DNA from: Thereva unica
Taxonomy: Eukaryota; Arthropoda; Insecta; Diptera; Therevidae
Direction: 5' to 3'
DNA length: 64,000 nt
Assembly (NCBI GenBank): GCA_949987705.1
Contig: CATLJY010000184.1
Coordinates: forward strand, 1 to 64,000
Position numbers and translations under genes: made by a program. The notes beneath the pieces were generated by a model. The model did no database searches. It was given only the letters and a program-made list of their open reading frames with translations, and was not told where the DNA came from. This document shows positions 32,772 through 46,200 of this stretch, piece by piece. Position 1 is the first letter of the stretch, and each line of letters opens with the position of its first letter.

Positions 32772-34059
32772 TCTATAATAATAATAAGTAAAAAATAAGT
32801 CGGGTTTTCCTTCCTGACGCTATAATTCCAGAACGCACGATCAGATTTGCACGGTTTTGCATTCGTTGGAAAGGTCTCAGGCTCCGTGAGGTTTATAGCA
32901 AAAAAGAAACAGAAAAGCAGGCGTTTGGTCCATACAGCCATCTCAAGAGGGCGGATTAACATTTTCTTTACAACCCCTCGACATGGATATCAAATGAAAG
33001 GGTATGGTAAGTAGAACAACAAAGGCAATATAATATACTCAATATATCGTTTGGTCCATGGCAGTCATCTCAAGAGAGCAGATGACCATTTTCTTCACAA
33101 CCCCTTCGAAATCGGTATCCAATGAAAGAGTATGATAAGTAGAACACATAAGCAATATAGTATACTCAATATATCGTTTGGTCCATAGAGGCCATCTCCA
33201 GAGGTTGGATTACCATTATCTTCACACCCCTCGACATGGATTTCAAATGAAAGCGTATGATAAGTAGAACACCATAAGCAATATAGTACCTATACTCAAT
33301 ATATCGTTTGGTCCGTGGCGGTCATCTCAAAAGGGCAGATGATCATTTTCTTCACTACCCCCTCGACATTGGTATCAAATGAAAGGGCATAATAAGAATA
33401 ATGCCATAGACTATGTCTTTAGATTCATGGCGGCCATCTCAAGAGGGCGGGTTACCATTTTCTTCACAACACCCGAGACATGGGTATCAAATGAAAGGCT
33501 ATGAAAAGTAGAACACCATAAGCAATATAGTATACTCAATTTCTAATTTGGTCCATGGCGGCCATCTTAAAAGGGCGGTTTACCATTATCTTCACAACCC
33601 CTCCTAGATGGGAATCAAATGAAAGAGTATGATAAGTAGAACAATATAAGCAATATAGTATACTCAATATATCGTTTGGTCCATAGCGGCCATCTCGAGA
33701 AAGTGGATTACCATTTTCTTCACAACCCCTTCGAGATGGGTATCAAATGAGAGAGTATGATAAGTAGAACACCATATGCAATATAGTATACTCCATATAT
33801 CGTTTGGTCCATAGCGACCATCTATTAATATTTTCTTCACAACCCCTTCGACATGGGTATCAAATGAAAGAGTATGATAAGTAGAACACCATAGGCAATA
33901 TAGTATACTCAATATATCATTTGGTCCATGGCGGTCATCTTCCAAAATCAATTTTCCCAGGTTTGTTCTTTTTTCACTATAGCTTTTTCCTATGGCAGAC
34001 TGTGTCCCCATTATCTTATTTTATTGAAAGGCGTTGCAACGCACGCGGGGTTTTGCTAG
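32772..34059 (+). mobile_element. Helitron in the BEL 5' LTR, with satellite core
   Basis: Starts TCTATAATAATAATAAG and ends GCGTTGCAACGC…GGGGTTTTGCTAG, a 3' hairpin then CTAG, between host A (32771) and T (34060). The 3' LTR gives the unoccupied site. The 5' portion has the phrases CAGATTTGCACGGTTTTGCA and GGAAAGGTCTCAGGC, familiar from insect Helitrons. The core (32920-33945) is eight-odd copies of the same ~130-bp unit as at 7.7-9.3 kb. No Rep/helicase: non-autonomous. Confidence 0.9.
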
Positions 34060-34705
34060 TATACATATATATTTCAATTGTTTACACATATGTATAAATT
34101 TCTCGCTTTATTTGGTGATTTGGTGAAGTAATTCCCAACAAGTTTTATCGTCATTTATTTCAAAGTTTCTTTGGTTTTGTCGGATTTAGTGATCAACGTG
34201 GTAGAGGTTTCGATGCAATTCAATTAATAACTATAGCTTACAACGTTGATGAGGTGGTAAAAAGGTGAACATTGATGAATTTACATTATAGTTAACAACG
34301 TTGTTGAGGTTGTACAATAAATTTTGGGTGAAAGTTCATTTTGCGTCAATTTGAATTATAGCATATTATATATATATTTTCTTCTATTGAATTTACTTTG
34401 TCGTTGAATTAAATTAACTAATTGAATTAAATTAACTAATTGAATTAAATTAACTAACTGAATTAATTAACTAATCCTAACAATAATTACATCAGATAAC
34501 CATTTTTACTTAGATCATATGACCATTTTTAATTTCCAGAATGAATATTGAAATTTATAAATTCACGAATTTATTGAAGTAATTAAAATAAAATTGAATT
34601 GTTCTAAATGAATTTATACTCTTTTATTCAGGTGTACGGCAATTAGAAGCCAATTGCTTCCGGGAAATTCTTCTATTTTTTTGAAGTTTTTAATACAAAA
34701 ACATA

Positions 34706-34723
34706 TGGTCCTTCGAGCCGGAT
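34706..34723 (+). promoter_or_regulatory. Primer-binding site, tRNA-Tyr type
   Basis: TGGTCCTTCGAGCCGGAT starts two bases after the 5' LTR. It is the complement of an 18-base tRNA 3' end that matches my recollection of insect tRNA-Tyr (…ATCCGGCTCGAAGGACCA). Confidence 0.8.
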
Positions 34724-35289
34724 GTGCTTCTAAGTGCAGTGCGTAGTGTTTAAAAGAGTTAAGTGGAGGTAAAGTTCTTCAATTCATAAGATTCTAATAT
34801 CAAACAGTTATGTGAACCTAGTGCTCAAGACTTTCTATTTCAAGACAAGGTGTTTTATGTCAAGTAACCAAACTCAAGGGATTATTTCAAACTAATTACT
34901 CGAGTGTTTCAAGTTGAATTTATTATTTTTCTTCGAGGCAAATCCCTCACCCATAGCAAGGTCTTAAGCACCAAGCTAAATTTACATGAGCTTAGTCCTC
35001 AACTATTTCAGAGGCAAATCCCTCATTTGAAATCAAATCAATTGGAAGGTTTTCATACCAACCCAATTTATTACACACTCGAGGCGAGTTTCTCATTTAT
35101 ATTAACTTCTTCCACCCACACCAAGTGTTTACAAGAGTTTAGTTCTTACATATACACCTAATTTATTAAACCTTAGTCCACAATTTATATTTCAGGGAAT
35201 AACGCCCTAACTTTGATCAAGTGCAAGTGGTACATTTGTGATACATTAATTCATAGTTGTTTTGAAGGTTTGTGAGTGACTAGTTCAAC
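34724..35289 (+). other. BEL untranslated leader
   Basis: AT-rich leader between PBS and the pol ATG. The repeated phrase GAGGCAAATCCCTCA (about 34935 and 35011) may have structural or packaging significance. No coding frame of note. Confidence 0.6.
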
Positions 35290-38200
35290 ATGGCTACAGA
35301 ATCATCTTTTAATGAAGCTTTAAAATTACAAAAGGTTTACATTGATCTTTTGAACAAGGCCATCTCCAATTATAAGAAGACGGCTCTTGTCAAAAGAACC
35401 AAAGAATACATATCCGAACGTATCACTCAATTTCGAGAACAATGGTCGCAAATAGAACAGAACCATATTCAGCTTGAATTACTGTTTGCAAATTTAGTTG
35501 ATAAACCCAATTGTGATTATTTTATGAATGATACATATTTAAGTCTTGAGGATAAGTATTTTGAATTCATGGGAGTAATAAAAGGTGCTCTTAGTAAATT
35601 TGAGGATCAAACACCTCCACCAAGCCCTTCACCGCATGAGTCGACGCACTTAAATTCATCAATGTCGACACAGCTGCTGCGACTTCCAAAAATTTCACTT
35701 CCCACCTTTTCAGGTTCTTATGAATCATGGCGCTCCTTTCATGATTTGTTCAATTCCTTAGTACATCAAAATCCTTCTCTTTCTAATGCACAAAAATTGC
35801 ATTATTTAAAATCTGTGTTATCTGGTGAAGCCGAGCATTTAATTCGACAGTTTCAAATAACAGATGCTAATTATGAAAAGGCATGGTCAATATTGCTCAA
35901 CAGATACAATAATAACAGGGTTCTGGTCAATTCTCAACTAAAAAATTTATTCAATATTAAACAAGTGTCTAGTGAATCGGTGAATTCTATTAAATCATTA
36001 TTGGATAGATCTAACGAGTGTTTGTGCGAGTTGGAGGCTTTAGGTGTTAACATTACTTATTGGGATCCCTTGCTTATTTATCTCATTGTTCAAAGACTTC
36101 CTTCCGAATCTCATCGAATGTGGGAAACAGAACTAAATGGAGAATCAACACTTCCAACGTTCGAAAGACTCAAGCAATTTCTCGAGAAGCGTTTTCGCAT
36201 GCTTGAAGCTATTTCAGAACACAAATCTAACATTCATCAACGCCCATCTATGGGATCAAATTCCAAATTTCTCACCCATTTCTCTTCCACCGCAACGATT
36301 ACTTGTCCGTGCTGTAAAAAATCTCATACATTGTCAACATGCTCTAAATTTTCAAATCTCTCCCATCAAGAAAAGTATAGCATTATAAAGTCAAACAAAT
36401 TGTGTTTTAACTGTTTTTCAAAGTCCCATTCCACCTTCAATTGCTCCAGTAAGTTTAGATGCAGAAAATGCGGTAAAACTCATCATACTTTACTACACAG
36501 AGATTCTTTACAAGGTTCAGCTCCCAATAATGTACAACTGCCTAATGCTTCTAGCTCCTCTCCAGGGACATCAGCTCCCAACTTGAGTAGTGCACATAAT
36601 TCCCCTAATAACACCGAATCTACAGTTTTTCTCAATACACAACCTTTCTGTATAAATCAAAGTAAACCTTTATTTAAGGCTCTTCTTGCTACTGCCTTGG
36701 TAAATATTCCAACCAAAGCAGGTATAATAACATTACGAGCTCTTATTGACCCAGGATCAGAAGTTTCCTTTATTACTCAAACTGCATCAAAACAACTTAA
36801 TAGGAAAGGTTTCCCGGTATCAATGACCATTAAAGGATTAAATAGAACGGAAGTTACTCAAGCTACCAAGCGAATCGATTTTGTAATACAACCAACTGAC
36901 CCATCCACACAGGTACAAGTACCTGTTACGGCCTTAATTGTTCCATCAATCACAAACTTATTACCATGCTCACGTTTACCAATCGAGGATTGGACCCATT
37001 TAGATAATCTTAAAATGGCTGATCACCATTATTATCTACCGGGGAGAATTGACCTGTTACTTGGAGCTGAGGTGTATTCAACTCTAATCCTAGATGGAAT
37101 AGTTAGAGGACCTATCGGTACACCTACTGCTCAAAACACAGTACTTGGTTGGTTGCTACTGGGCAAGATTGAATCAAAAGGTGATGAATCTAATATACAA
37201 TCATTTAGCATCCAAGCCCATAATAATAGTGATGAACATGAGCTTAGTACAGTATTGCGATCATTTTGGGAAATTGAGGAATTGCCAGTTCAACTTAAAC
37301 AAAGTGCTGCGGAAAGAGAATGCGAGGAATTGTACAAAAATACAGTACGTCGGTTGCCGTCAGGTGCATATCAAGTTAAAATTCCTTTTATAAATAATCA
37401 AATTCCCGAATTAGGTTTTTCTAAATCCTTGGCCTTGAAACGGTTATCTTACCTCGAAAGAAAGCTTTCTCAAAATCTGCCACTCTCTTCAGAATATACA
37501 AAGACTTTACAAGAATATCTTGACTTCGGACACATGGAACCCGTAAATCACAAGTTTTCGTCTCCATCCTTCTATATGCCTCATCGTGCGGTTATCAAGG
37601 ATAGTACTACCTCGAAGGTACGTGTGGTCTTTGTTGCGTCTGCCAAAACCTCTAACGGTCGATCCTTAAATGAATGTATGCATTCTGGTCCAGTTCTACA
37701 GTCAGATCTTTATTCCATTCTCCTAAGATGGCGAAGATTTCAATATGCCATGTCAGGAGACATAGAGAAAATGTATCGGATGATACATTTGCATCCTTCG
37801 GATCAACCTTATCATCGTATTTTGTGGAGACCAACAACCTCTGAACCGGTCAAAGAATATCAAATGACCCGTGTTACTTTCGGGGCCACGGCTGCTCCTT
37901 ATTTAGCAATAAGGACGCTACGTCAACTAGCGGAAGAAGAACAATCAAGGTTCCCTAAGGCTGCTCAAGCAATCACTCAAGATTTTTATGTGGATGATGC
38001 CATAACTGGTGCAGATTCAATAACAGAAGCTATTTCACTATACAAGGAATTGACTCAATTATTGCATTCAGGAGGTTTCAACCTTCGAAAATGGTCAAGT
38101 AATAATAATGAAATTCTCGAAGCAATTCCTGAGGATAAACGGGTATTAAAACCAACCTTAACGTTTGTCCATGATGATAAGGTGAAAGCATTAGGCCTAA

Positions 38201-40339
38201 TCTGGCATCCAACATCTGATTACTTTACCCTGCAACATCCAGAGGTAGCAGTTGGGTCCTTTACAAAGAGACAAATTTTATCTTGTGTAGCAAAACTTTT
38301 TGATCCATTAGGTTGGATTTCTCCATTTGTGATTAAGGCCAAAATTCTGATGCAACGTCTCTGGCTTCTCCGGTCATCTTGGGATGAAATACTTCCAGCA
38401 CCTATTCAACGTGACTGGCAAGAATTTCAGAGTCAATTCCCACAAATCGCTTCAATTACAATTCCCCGTTGGTTGCACACTAACGCATCCTCTAAAATTC
38501 AACTTCATGGATTTTCTGATGCTTCGCAACAAGCTTATTCCGCTACTGTTTATGTACGGATCAACAATGATCAAGGTCGTTCCATAGTTAATCTTCTAAC
38601 AGCCAAGTCAAAAGTTGCACCTGTAAAACCTATGACTCTGCCACGCTTGGAGCTATCAGGAGCACATCTCTTAGCCAGATTATTAAACAACGTTCAAAGG
38701 GAATTAAATTACTCGGCCATCACCACTTTTGCTTGGACTGATTCCACCATAGTTTTCAACTGGGTTCAATGTTCCCCTCATAAACTTAAAACTTTTGTAG
38801 CAAACAGAGTCAGCCAAATACAAGAGCTAGTTCCATCAGTTAATTGGCGTTTTGTCCGATCAAAAGTTAATCCTGCAGATTGTAATTCCCGGGGCTTGAA
38901 AATTTCTGAATTAAAATCATCTTCTCTATGGTGGCATGGACCAAGCTGGCTCGAAATGAATGAAACATCTTGGCCAAGGAGTCCCGACATTTCGATGAAT
39001 CATTTACCAGATATGCGCAAGGATCATTTGCCTTGTTCCTTATTTTCACATATATTTTCCGACGCAATTGAGACATTTTCGTCTTACTCTAAACTTCTTC
39101 GAGTATTTGCATACGTGTTCCGGTTTTTAAACAAGCTGAAAAAATCCGATGCACCTATATCAGTGTACCCGACAGCCAAGGAACTAAATGCGGCAAGGAT
39201 ACATTTAATTCGATCCATTCAGAGACAGGCCTTCCCACGAGAATATCAAGCACTTGAAAAGGGCTTGCAAATTCCGAGGCAAAGCACGTTACTCCCCTTA
39301 ATGCCACTAATTGATAAAGATCACCTCATCAAGGTTGGAGGCAGACTAACTTATGCTGACATTTCTAGCAACCAAAGACATCAGATCATACTTCCATCCA
39401 AACATCACTTCACCAAGTTGCTTATTGAGTATATCCACAAGCTAACACTTCACGGTGGAACGGAGCTTGTTTTAAATACCCTAAGAATGGAATATTGGGT
39501 CTTAAGAGGTCGACAAACTATTAAACAAGTCCTACACAGATGCATAAGTTGTTTCAAAGCATCTGCAAGGGCACGGCCACAATTGATGGGTGATCTTCCG
39601 TCAGCAAGAGTGACAGCGTCAGCACCATTTTCAAGGGTCGGAATCGACTTTGCCGGTCCTTTTCAACTAAAAATGTCCAGATACCGTAGTGTCCGAACTT
39701 ATAAGGGTTATGTTTGTATCTTTGTTTGTATGGCTACTAAGGCTATACATTTAGAAACCGTGTCAGACATGTCAACTTCCGCCTTTCTTGCAGCACTGAA
39801 ACGATTTATTGGACGTCGCGGTTTGTGCTCAGATATATACTCCGATTGTGGGTCAAATTTTATAGGTGCTAAAAGGGAATTGAACTCACATCTTACACAT
39901 TGTCTCAAGGATTCTGAAAATTTCCTTAACATTTCCGGTATTAATTGGCATTTTAACCCACCCTCAGCTCCTCATTTCGGAGGATTGTGGGAGGCTGGTG
40001 TTAAATCCGTCAAATACCACTTGCGACGAGTTTTTCTCCAGTCGAATCTTACCTATGAAGAGTTTTCAACAGCTTTATCACAAATTGAGGCATGTCTCAA
40101 TTCCAGACCTTTACAACCTTTGTCCGACGACCCACGGGATTTACAAGCTTTAACTCCTGGACATTTTCTAATTGGGCGTCCGTTACTAGCCCCTCCTGAG
40201 GTGATTACCGAAAATTTAACATCCACTGACCGGTGGAAATACGTGCAAACATTACAAAAACATTTCTGGGTAAGATGGTCTAAGGAATATTTGAACAACT
40301 TACAGAATCGCCCAAAGTGGTTAGTCAAGAATACAGATT
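35290..40339 (+). CDS. pol: BEL/Pao Gag-Pol polyprotein, N-terminal 1,683 codons, cut by Polinton
   Basis: A single open frame. Gag-like domain (DUF1759 type) at ~residues 125-290; three CCHC-like knuckles at ~335-400 (CKKSHTLSTC, CFNCFSKSHSTFNC, CRKCGKTHHTLLH); aspartic protease at ~475-640 (ALIDPGSEVSFIT); reverse transcriptase at ~740-960 with YVDD at 37987-37998; an RNase H-like region at ~1060-1210 (GFSDAS, AWTDST); integrase zinc finger at ~1380-1425 (LHGGTELVLN … CISC); and an integrase core with Asp in GIDFAGPF, Asp in YSDCGSNF and Glu in GLWEAGVK (~1450-1575). The C-terminal DUF5641-type domain begins before the break. There is no stop or frameshift up to the Polinton, and the frame continues at 55387. 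The residual mRNA would end in Polinton sequence. Confidence 0.95.
40334..40339. repeat. Polinton target site duplication, left copy
   Basis: CAGATT immediately before the AGTAGTAGAG terminus; the same six bases follow the right terminus at 55381-55386. Six base pairs is the standard duplication length for Polintons/Mavericks. Confidence 0.95.
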
Positions 40340-41405
40340 AGTAGTAGAGCTATGTCACTCCGGCGCCACCTCTCAGGTGGCTTCGTAGTGACATAGGATT
40401 TGGGGGGGGTCTGAAAGCTCTTCATGTACGTGTACGAGGTGTTTTAGGTTTGTGTCTTGGATAAGGTGGCTTGAAAGCTCTTCATGTATGGGTATGAGGT
40501 GTGAAGGTGGCTTAGAGTTGGTGTGTGGAGATGGGTGAAAGCTCTTTATGTACGTGTACGAGATGTTTTTGGGTTTGGGTCTTGGGTAAGGTGGTTTGAA
40601 AGCTGTTTATGGAGGTTGGGTGTCTTGGATGGGGTGGCTTGGAGTTGGTGGGTGGAGATGGGTGAAAGCTCTGCATGTAGGTGTGTGAGGTGTTTTGGGT
40701 GTGCGTCTTGGATGGGGTGGCCCAGAGTGGGCATGGGATTTGGCGTGTGGCCGGCGTGGGATTTGAAAGCTGTGTTGTTGGGTGCCACCTGTGGGAAGCT
40801 AGTTGAATTTCGGTGTTGATTTGGTCCAGAGCTGGCATGGGATTTGAGGTGTGACTTAAAGCTCTGGATGTATGTTTCTTGGATAGGGTGGCGCAGAACG
40901 GGCATGGGATTTGGCCCAGAGCAGGCATGGGAATTGAAGGTGGCGCAGAAATGGCATGGGATATGGCCCAGAGCTGGCATGGGATTTGGGGATGTGATGG
41001 AAGGCTCTGGATGTATCTTTGCGTGGTCCAGAACCGGCATGGGGTGGGAAGTTGGTGCGAGATGTGAGCGCCAGCTGTTAGAAGCTAGTTGAACTAAGAA
41101 TTAAAGAAGCTCTTGGGGAACCTTTGGATAAATTTCTCTGTGAGTGGAATTAAACTAAGCTGTGTGTGTGTGGGGGATTGAGAGCTTTGGTTTCGAGATG
41201 TTTTCTGTAGTATTAATTCTGGTGCTTTGGAATGAGCTTTGATTCTGGAGCAAAAATATACATATAATTCAGTGAAGAACTGGACTTTCAAGTAACACTA
41301 AGAATTAAATTAAGCTTTAGCTGAGATGGCTATATATTATTCTCGACAACAACCCGGTGCGATATCTGTAAGCTATGATCTGGATTGCAACCATATGCCA
41401 TGATA

Positions 41406-41474
<69 letters not shown>

Positions 41475-41475
41475 C
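41406..41475. repeat. (ATT)n microsatellite in left TIR
   Basis: About 23 units; the right TIR has about 29 (54227-54314), the main length difference between the TIRs. Confidence 0.95.
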
Positions 41476-42170
41476 TTCCAAAGAATTTTTAATGAGAATA
41501 CTCACCTCAAGTCGCAATATTATAACAACCGCAACTTGAAAATTGCTAAGTGGTCAAAAAGATGAAAAAGATATTTCCCATAAGCATCAACAATGCAGCG
41601 AAGGCTCCCATTTTCATCAGACTTGTGATGCTGGATATATTATATTTTTAAACAATAAATTTAAGGTAAAATACCTTTCACAAACCACAAATATTACACA
41701 CACTAAGAAGTGGCAAAAAGCTGCCGCAAAAAATACTCGGTCACATACTAAAAACAATGAAGATTCCCATTATCAGCTAACTTATGCCTTAATTATTCAA
41801 TCTTGAACGTATTGGATAAATTCTATTATTTAAACTGATCACCTTAAGTGCTAATTGTACCCAATGAGTAAATTTTAATAACGGTTAAATAAGAAAACAT
41901 CAGATTCCTTATCAAGCAAAGATGTGAAAATTTCAGTCTTCTCATGCTGCGAACGTTTATTGAGATAAACAAAGTGCATCAGTGAATGTAATCAGCAAGT
42001 TAGTACTGAAAAGAAAAAAATTAAACGCAGAGCAAACTTCTGAAATATTTAATAAAGTTAGGGTATTAAAAAGAATTGTTGTTGTACAAATAAAAAACCT
42101 ATTAATTAGAACACATATTATTTTGTTTTATTCTGATAAATCGTACAATTATTTGTTTATTCAAGACACT

Positions 42171-42545
42171 TCACTTCTTTTTGTTGTTGTTGTTAGGATT
42201 GTAAAAATTAGGGATTTCACTTGAATTATCGGTATAAAAACTATAATTAACTGGAATGGCATCAATTTGTACAAACTTGAAAATAAATGTCTTCCCCTGC
42301 GGTCCAGAATTGATTACGTGGAAATTTCCTTTGTTGTTGATGTCTTGTAAGGCTGCATCAGAAAGTGAACTGTACCTGGCTGGTAGCAAAAGCTGATGCT
42401 CCTTTAACTCGAGATGAATCCGAACACCATACACTGTTTCAAGCCTGCTTGCAGATTTTATTTTATATGGGGTTCCAAACTCCATGTCGGACATCCTTAA
42501 GTATGGTGAGTATTCCAAGCTTTTGAGTTCTGTTGCTGTATCCAT
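42171..42545 (-). CDS. Small conserved Polinton TIR protein, 124 aa (left copy)
   Basis: Identical protein to the right-TIR gene at 53144-53518. The fold-like pattern (FGTPYKIKSASRLETVYGVR, then LLLPARYSSLSD, then a C-terminal strand-rich part) resembles small Polinton-associated proteins that I cannot name with certainty; a nucleic-acid-binding role is a guess. The C-terminus is an Asn/Lys-rich tract from a (TTG)n-like microsatellite. It points outward toward the left tip and is conserved because the TIR keeps both copies alike. Confidence 0.65.
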   Translation of the reverse strand: MDTATELKSLEYSPYLRMSDMEFGTPYKIKSASRLETVYGVRIHLELKEHQLLLPARYSSLSDAALQDINNKGNFHVINSGPQGKTFIFKFVQIDAIPVNYSFYTDNSSEIPNFYNPNNNNKKK

Positions 42546-43226
42546 GTTTCTGGGGCTGATGCTGTTGATCTCCAGGTGGTTGGGGTTGAACTGCTAGCGT
42601 TCTCCTTCACAGTTCTCATTATATGCCCTAAATCTAGAAACATGATTGAACTTGTCCATGAGTCCATAGATGCACCTGTCTAAACAACTTTGGGGTGGAA
42701 GTTTTCATGATGCACCTGTGTAAACAACCTTTGGGGCCTAGGAATTCGCTACGTCAGCAGTTTTTGCACCTGCGTGAGAAAGCTATAGACCGGAAGTTGG
42801 TAAATTGAATTGAATTCCATGCACCTGTGTAAACAACTTTTGGGGGGAAGGGGTAGGGATTTGCATGTCTGTGACTATGGTGATGCAATTCCATCTAAGA
42901 CAGCCGGATACCGGAAGTTGGTAAATTTTGTACTTGTCCATGAGTTCCATGCACCTATGTAAACAACACTTAGGGTCAGGAATTTGCTACATAGGCAGAT
43001 TTGCATGATCGAACTTGTTCATGTTGTGCAATTGCGGGTATTATAAAAGAAGTAGTAGCAGTAGTATTTTCACAGTTTACAACGAGCATCCCGCGAGTTA
43101 ACTAGTAAAGTGTTATTAATTACGACTCCTGCTAATACTGGTGATTTTAACAGTGAGCATCCAACCAATTTAACAAGTGCTAAGTGAAAAGTTTTGTTTT
43201 TGTTATTAATTATTATAACTTTTAAA

Positions 43227-46200
43227 ATGGATACACGCAGCATTATGAGTGGACTAAATAAGCAAGCAGCAGATTGCTTAAGGGACAGAGACGCTGCGCA
43301 AAGTGTTATTATTACAAAGGTGTGTGGTTTATTTATTAAAAAAATAAAAGCAGCATGCAGGGTTGAAAAGCGAAATCGGACCAAACAACACTATCAAAAT
43401 TGTATTGCGCAACTAAGATGCTTACAAGTATTGTTGAAAGCTGGCAGCAGCCACCATGGAGCAGGTGTGCAGGAAGGAGGAAGAACTGAAAAAAGAAGTG
43501 CTCGTGTACGCTGGCAAGAGCTGCATAATGCGTTTGCATCACGAATCAGGACAGGCGTCATCATTAATATAAAGCACATCGAAGTGAAGCAATTTTTAAA
43601 GGATGGTTATGCTTTGTTTGAGCGGCGTGTTAAGAACATCTTAAAGAAGCATAATTTCATCAAGACATCAACGACTTTAAGCTGCGAGTATGTTAAGCAT
43701 GGTGTTAATGATGGTGATGTGATAAGTGATATAAAATACTTTCACACCAAAACTACACCCATTGGGAGCACCGATGATCTGGAACAGTGGTTTTTGAAAA
43801 ACGTGCAGGATGATCTATTGACCCAGGTTGAGGAGTTCCAAGAGAAAGATAGCGGCTGGGCCTTACATACCATAGTGAACTTAATGGTGCACATAAACAA
43901 ATACGAGTCATTAAGAGGATCGTCATTTATAAAATTGCCGCAAAGCATCGCAGCAAAGCAGGCATGCGTAAATGTGAGGAATAATGACAATGCATGTTTT
44001 CGTGGGCAGTGGTCTCTGCTTTGTATCCAGTAGAGTATAGGGATCACGCATATAGAACATCAAAGTACCCGCACTACAACAATGTGCTAAACTTGAGCGG
44101 GATTACTTTTCCAGTTACACTAAACCAAATAAAAACATTTGAAGAAAACAACAGATTATCAATTAATGTTTTCATACTGGAAAAGGAAAAGATGAGCGAA
44201 TACACGACTGTTCCAACTTACTTAACGAAGAAGAAATTGGATAAACACATCAACCTGCTAATGATAAAGTCAAATTATGACGGCAGTGAGGATGGTGATG
44301 ATAGTGACGGTGATAGTGATATTGTTTATCACTTCTGTTGGATTAAAGACTTGTCGCGTTTGGTGTGTAGCCAGGTTTCTAAAAATAAACATAAAAAATA
44401 TATCTGCGATAGATGTTTATTTTATTTTTATACTGAAGAAAAGCTCGCAGCGCACGTGCCTGAGTGTGAAAAGGTGAATGACTGTAAAGTTGCTTTTCAT
44501 AAGGAGAAATTTATCACTTTTAAAAATTATAATTATAAGAATCCAATGCCATTTACAGTATATGCAGATTTGGAGTCAATATTGATACCTGTTACCGATG
44601 GTGGTAGTAATGGTGATAAGACAAGGAAAATTCAAGAACATGAAGTTCATAGTATTGGATTATATTTTCACTGCTATTACGATGAATCTCTATCATTTTA
44701 CCGATCGAATCGTGGAAAAACGTGTCTTCAGTGGTTTACATTGCAGCTGCAGGAGATCGCAAATATAGCCGAAGAGCAAATAAAGGATATAAAACCACTA
44801 GCACCGTTATCAGCGCAGGAAAAGTGCATTCAATTAAACCAACCATGCTGCCATATATGCGAGAAACCCTTTGCGCTTGGTGAAACCAGAGTGAGGGATC
44901 ATTGCCACCTCACAGGCAAATATCGTGGACCAGCACACAACAGCTGCAACATCAATTATAATGATTGTCGCAACATCCCAGTCATTTTCCACAATTTATC
45001 AGGATATGATGCGCATTTCATAATCAAGGATATAGCATTAACCATACCAGGAAAAGTGGATCTTTTACCGTTGAACAAAGAGCGGTACATTTCATTTACC
45101 AAACACATTGAAAATAGCTCCATCAAGCTGAGATTCATCGACTCTTATAGATTTATGGATGAATCTTTGGATAAACTAGCCGGACTGCTGCCTAAGGAAA
45201 AATTAAAAATAACAAAAGCTCAATGGCAAAACCTGGATGATGAAAGCTTCAACCTTCTCACGCGCAAAGGAGTTTTTCCATATGACTTCATCGATGGTTG
45301 GGATAAATTGGAGTGTAATAGTTTACCTAGCGTGGAGCATTTTTATAATAAAATGATTGATGAGCCGATAACTGAAAAAGATTATGAACATGCGGAAAAA
45401 GTGTGGGAAAAATTTAACATTAAAAGCCTGGGAGAGTATTCAGATTTGTATTTAAAAACAGATGTTCTTCTGCTGGCGGATATTTTTACAAATTTTAGAG
45501 CTATGGGACTGGAGACTTACAAACTTGACCCTGCACACGTCTTCACACTGCCTGAATATACATGGACAGCGATGCTGTATTACACGGGAGTGCGCTTAGA
45601 AAGGATAATGGATGTTGACATTCTTTTATTTATTGAAAAATCTTGCCGAGGTGGAATTAGCCAATGCTGCTGCAGATATAGTGAAGCCAACAATAAATAT
45701 ATGAAAAACTTTAAGCCGGATGAAGAAACTAAATATCTGATGTACTATGATGTGAATAATTTATATGGATGGGCCATGTCGCAATCACTTCCAACCGGAA
45801 ACTTTAAATGGATTGATAATGTTGATGTTATGAGTGTTGATGATAATTCACCGATCGGCTATATGTTGGAGGTAGATCTTGAATACCCGCAGGAGCTGCA
45901 TAATTTGCATAAAGATTTTCCATTTTGCCCCACTCATTCAGCACCACCAGGATCAAAACAAGGCAAACTTTTAACCACTTTACACACCAAAGAAAAATAT
46001 GTTATACATTATCGCAACCTAAAACAATGTTTATCACATGGACTAATACTCAAGAAAATTCACCGCATTCTGCAGTTCGATCAATCACCATGGCTTAAAC
46101 CATATGTGGACTTAAATACAGATAAAAGGAAACAAGCCAAAAATGCCTACGAGAAGAACCAATATAAGAAAATAATTAATGCTGTTTTCGGAAAAACTAT

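Larger units (their letters stand above)
31766..34703 (+). repeat. BEL 5' LTR, carrying a Helitron
   Basis: TG…CA termini. It contains the TATA box (32135), eight hairpin repeats (32345-32690) and a Helitron at 32772-34059. The 3' LTR lacks this Helitron and so serves as an empty-site reference. Confidence 0.93.
40340..42972 (+). repeat. Polinton left TIR (~2.63 kb)
   Basis: Inverted copy of 52712-55380. From the tip: a GC-rich zone of GGTGTGAAAGCTCTTCATGT-type repeats (40400-40690), a zone of GAGCTGGCATGGGATTTGG-type repeats (40720-41050), (ATT)n at 41406-41475, the 124-aa gene (42171-42545, minus) and an inner zone of CACCTGTGTAAACAAC repeats (42670-42970). Frames of 60-164 codons in the GC-rich zone are by-products of the repeats. 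Confidence 0.92.

Noticed and set aside
37652..40328. Several minus-strand frames of 60-91 codons inside BEL pol
   Set aside because: Antisense shadows of a clearly coding plus-strand frame.
40512..41092. Several 60-164-codon frames rich in Pro/His/Ser or Gly/Trp in the Polinton TIR
   Set aside because: By-products of GC-rich subterminal repeats, present in both TIRs and in overlapping frames on both strands.
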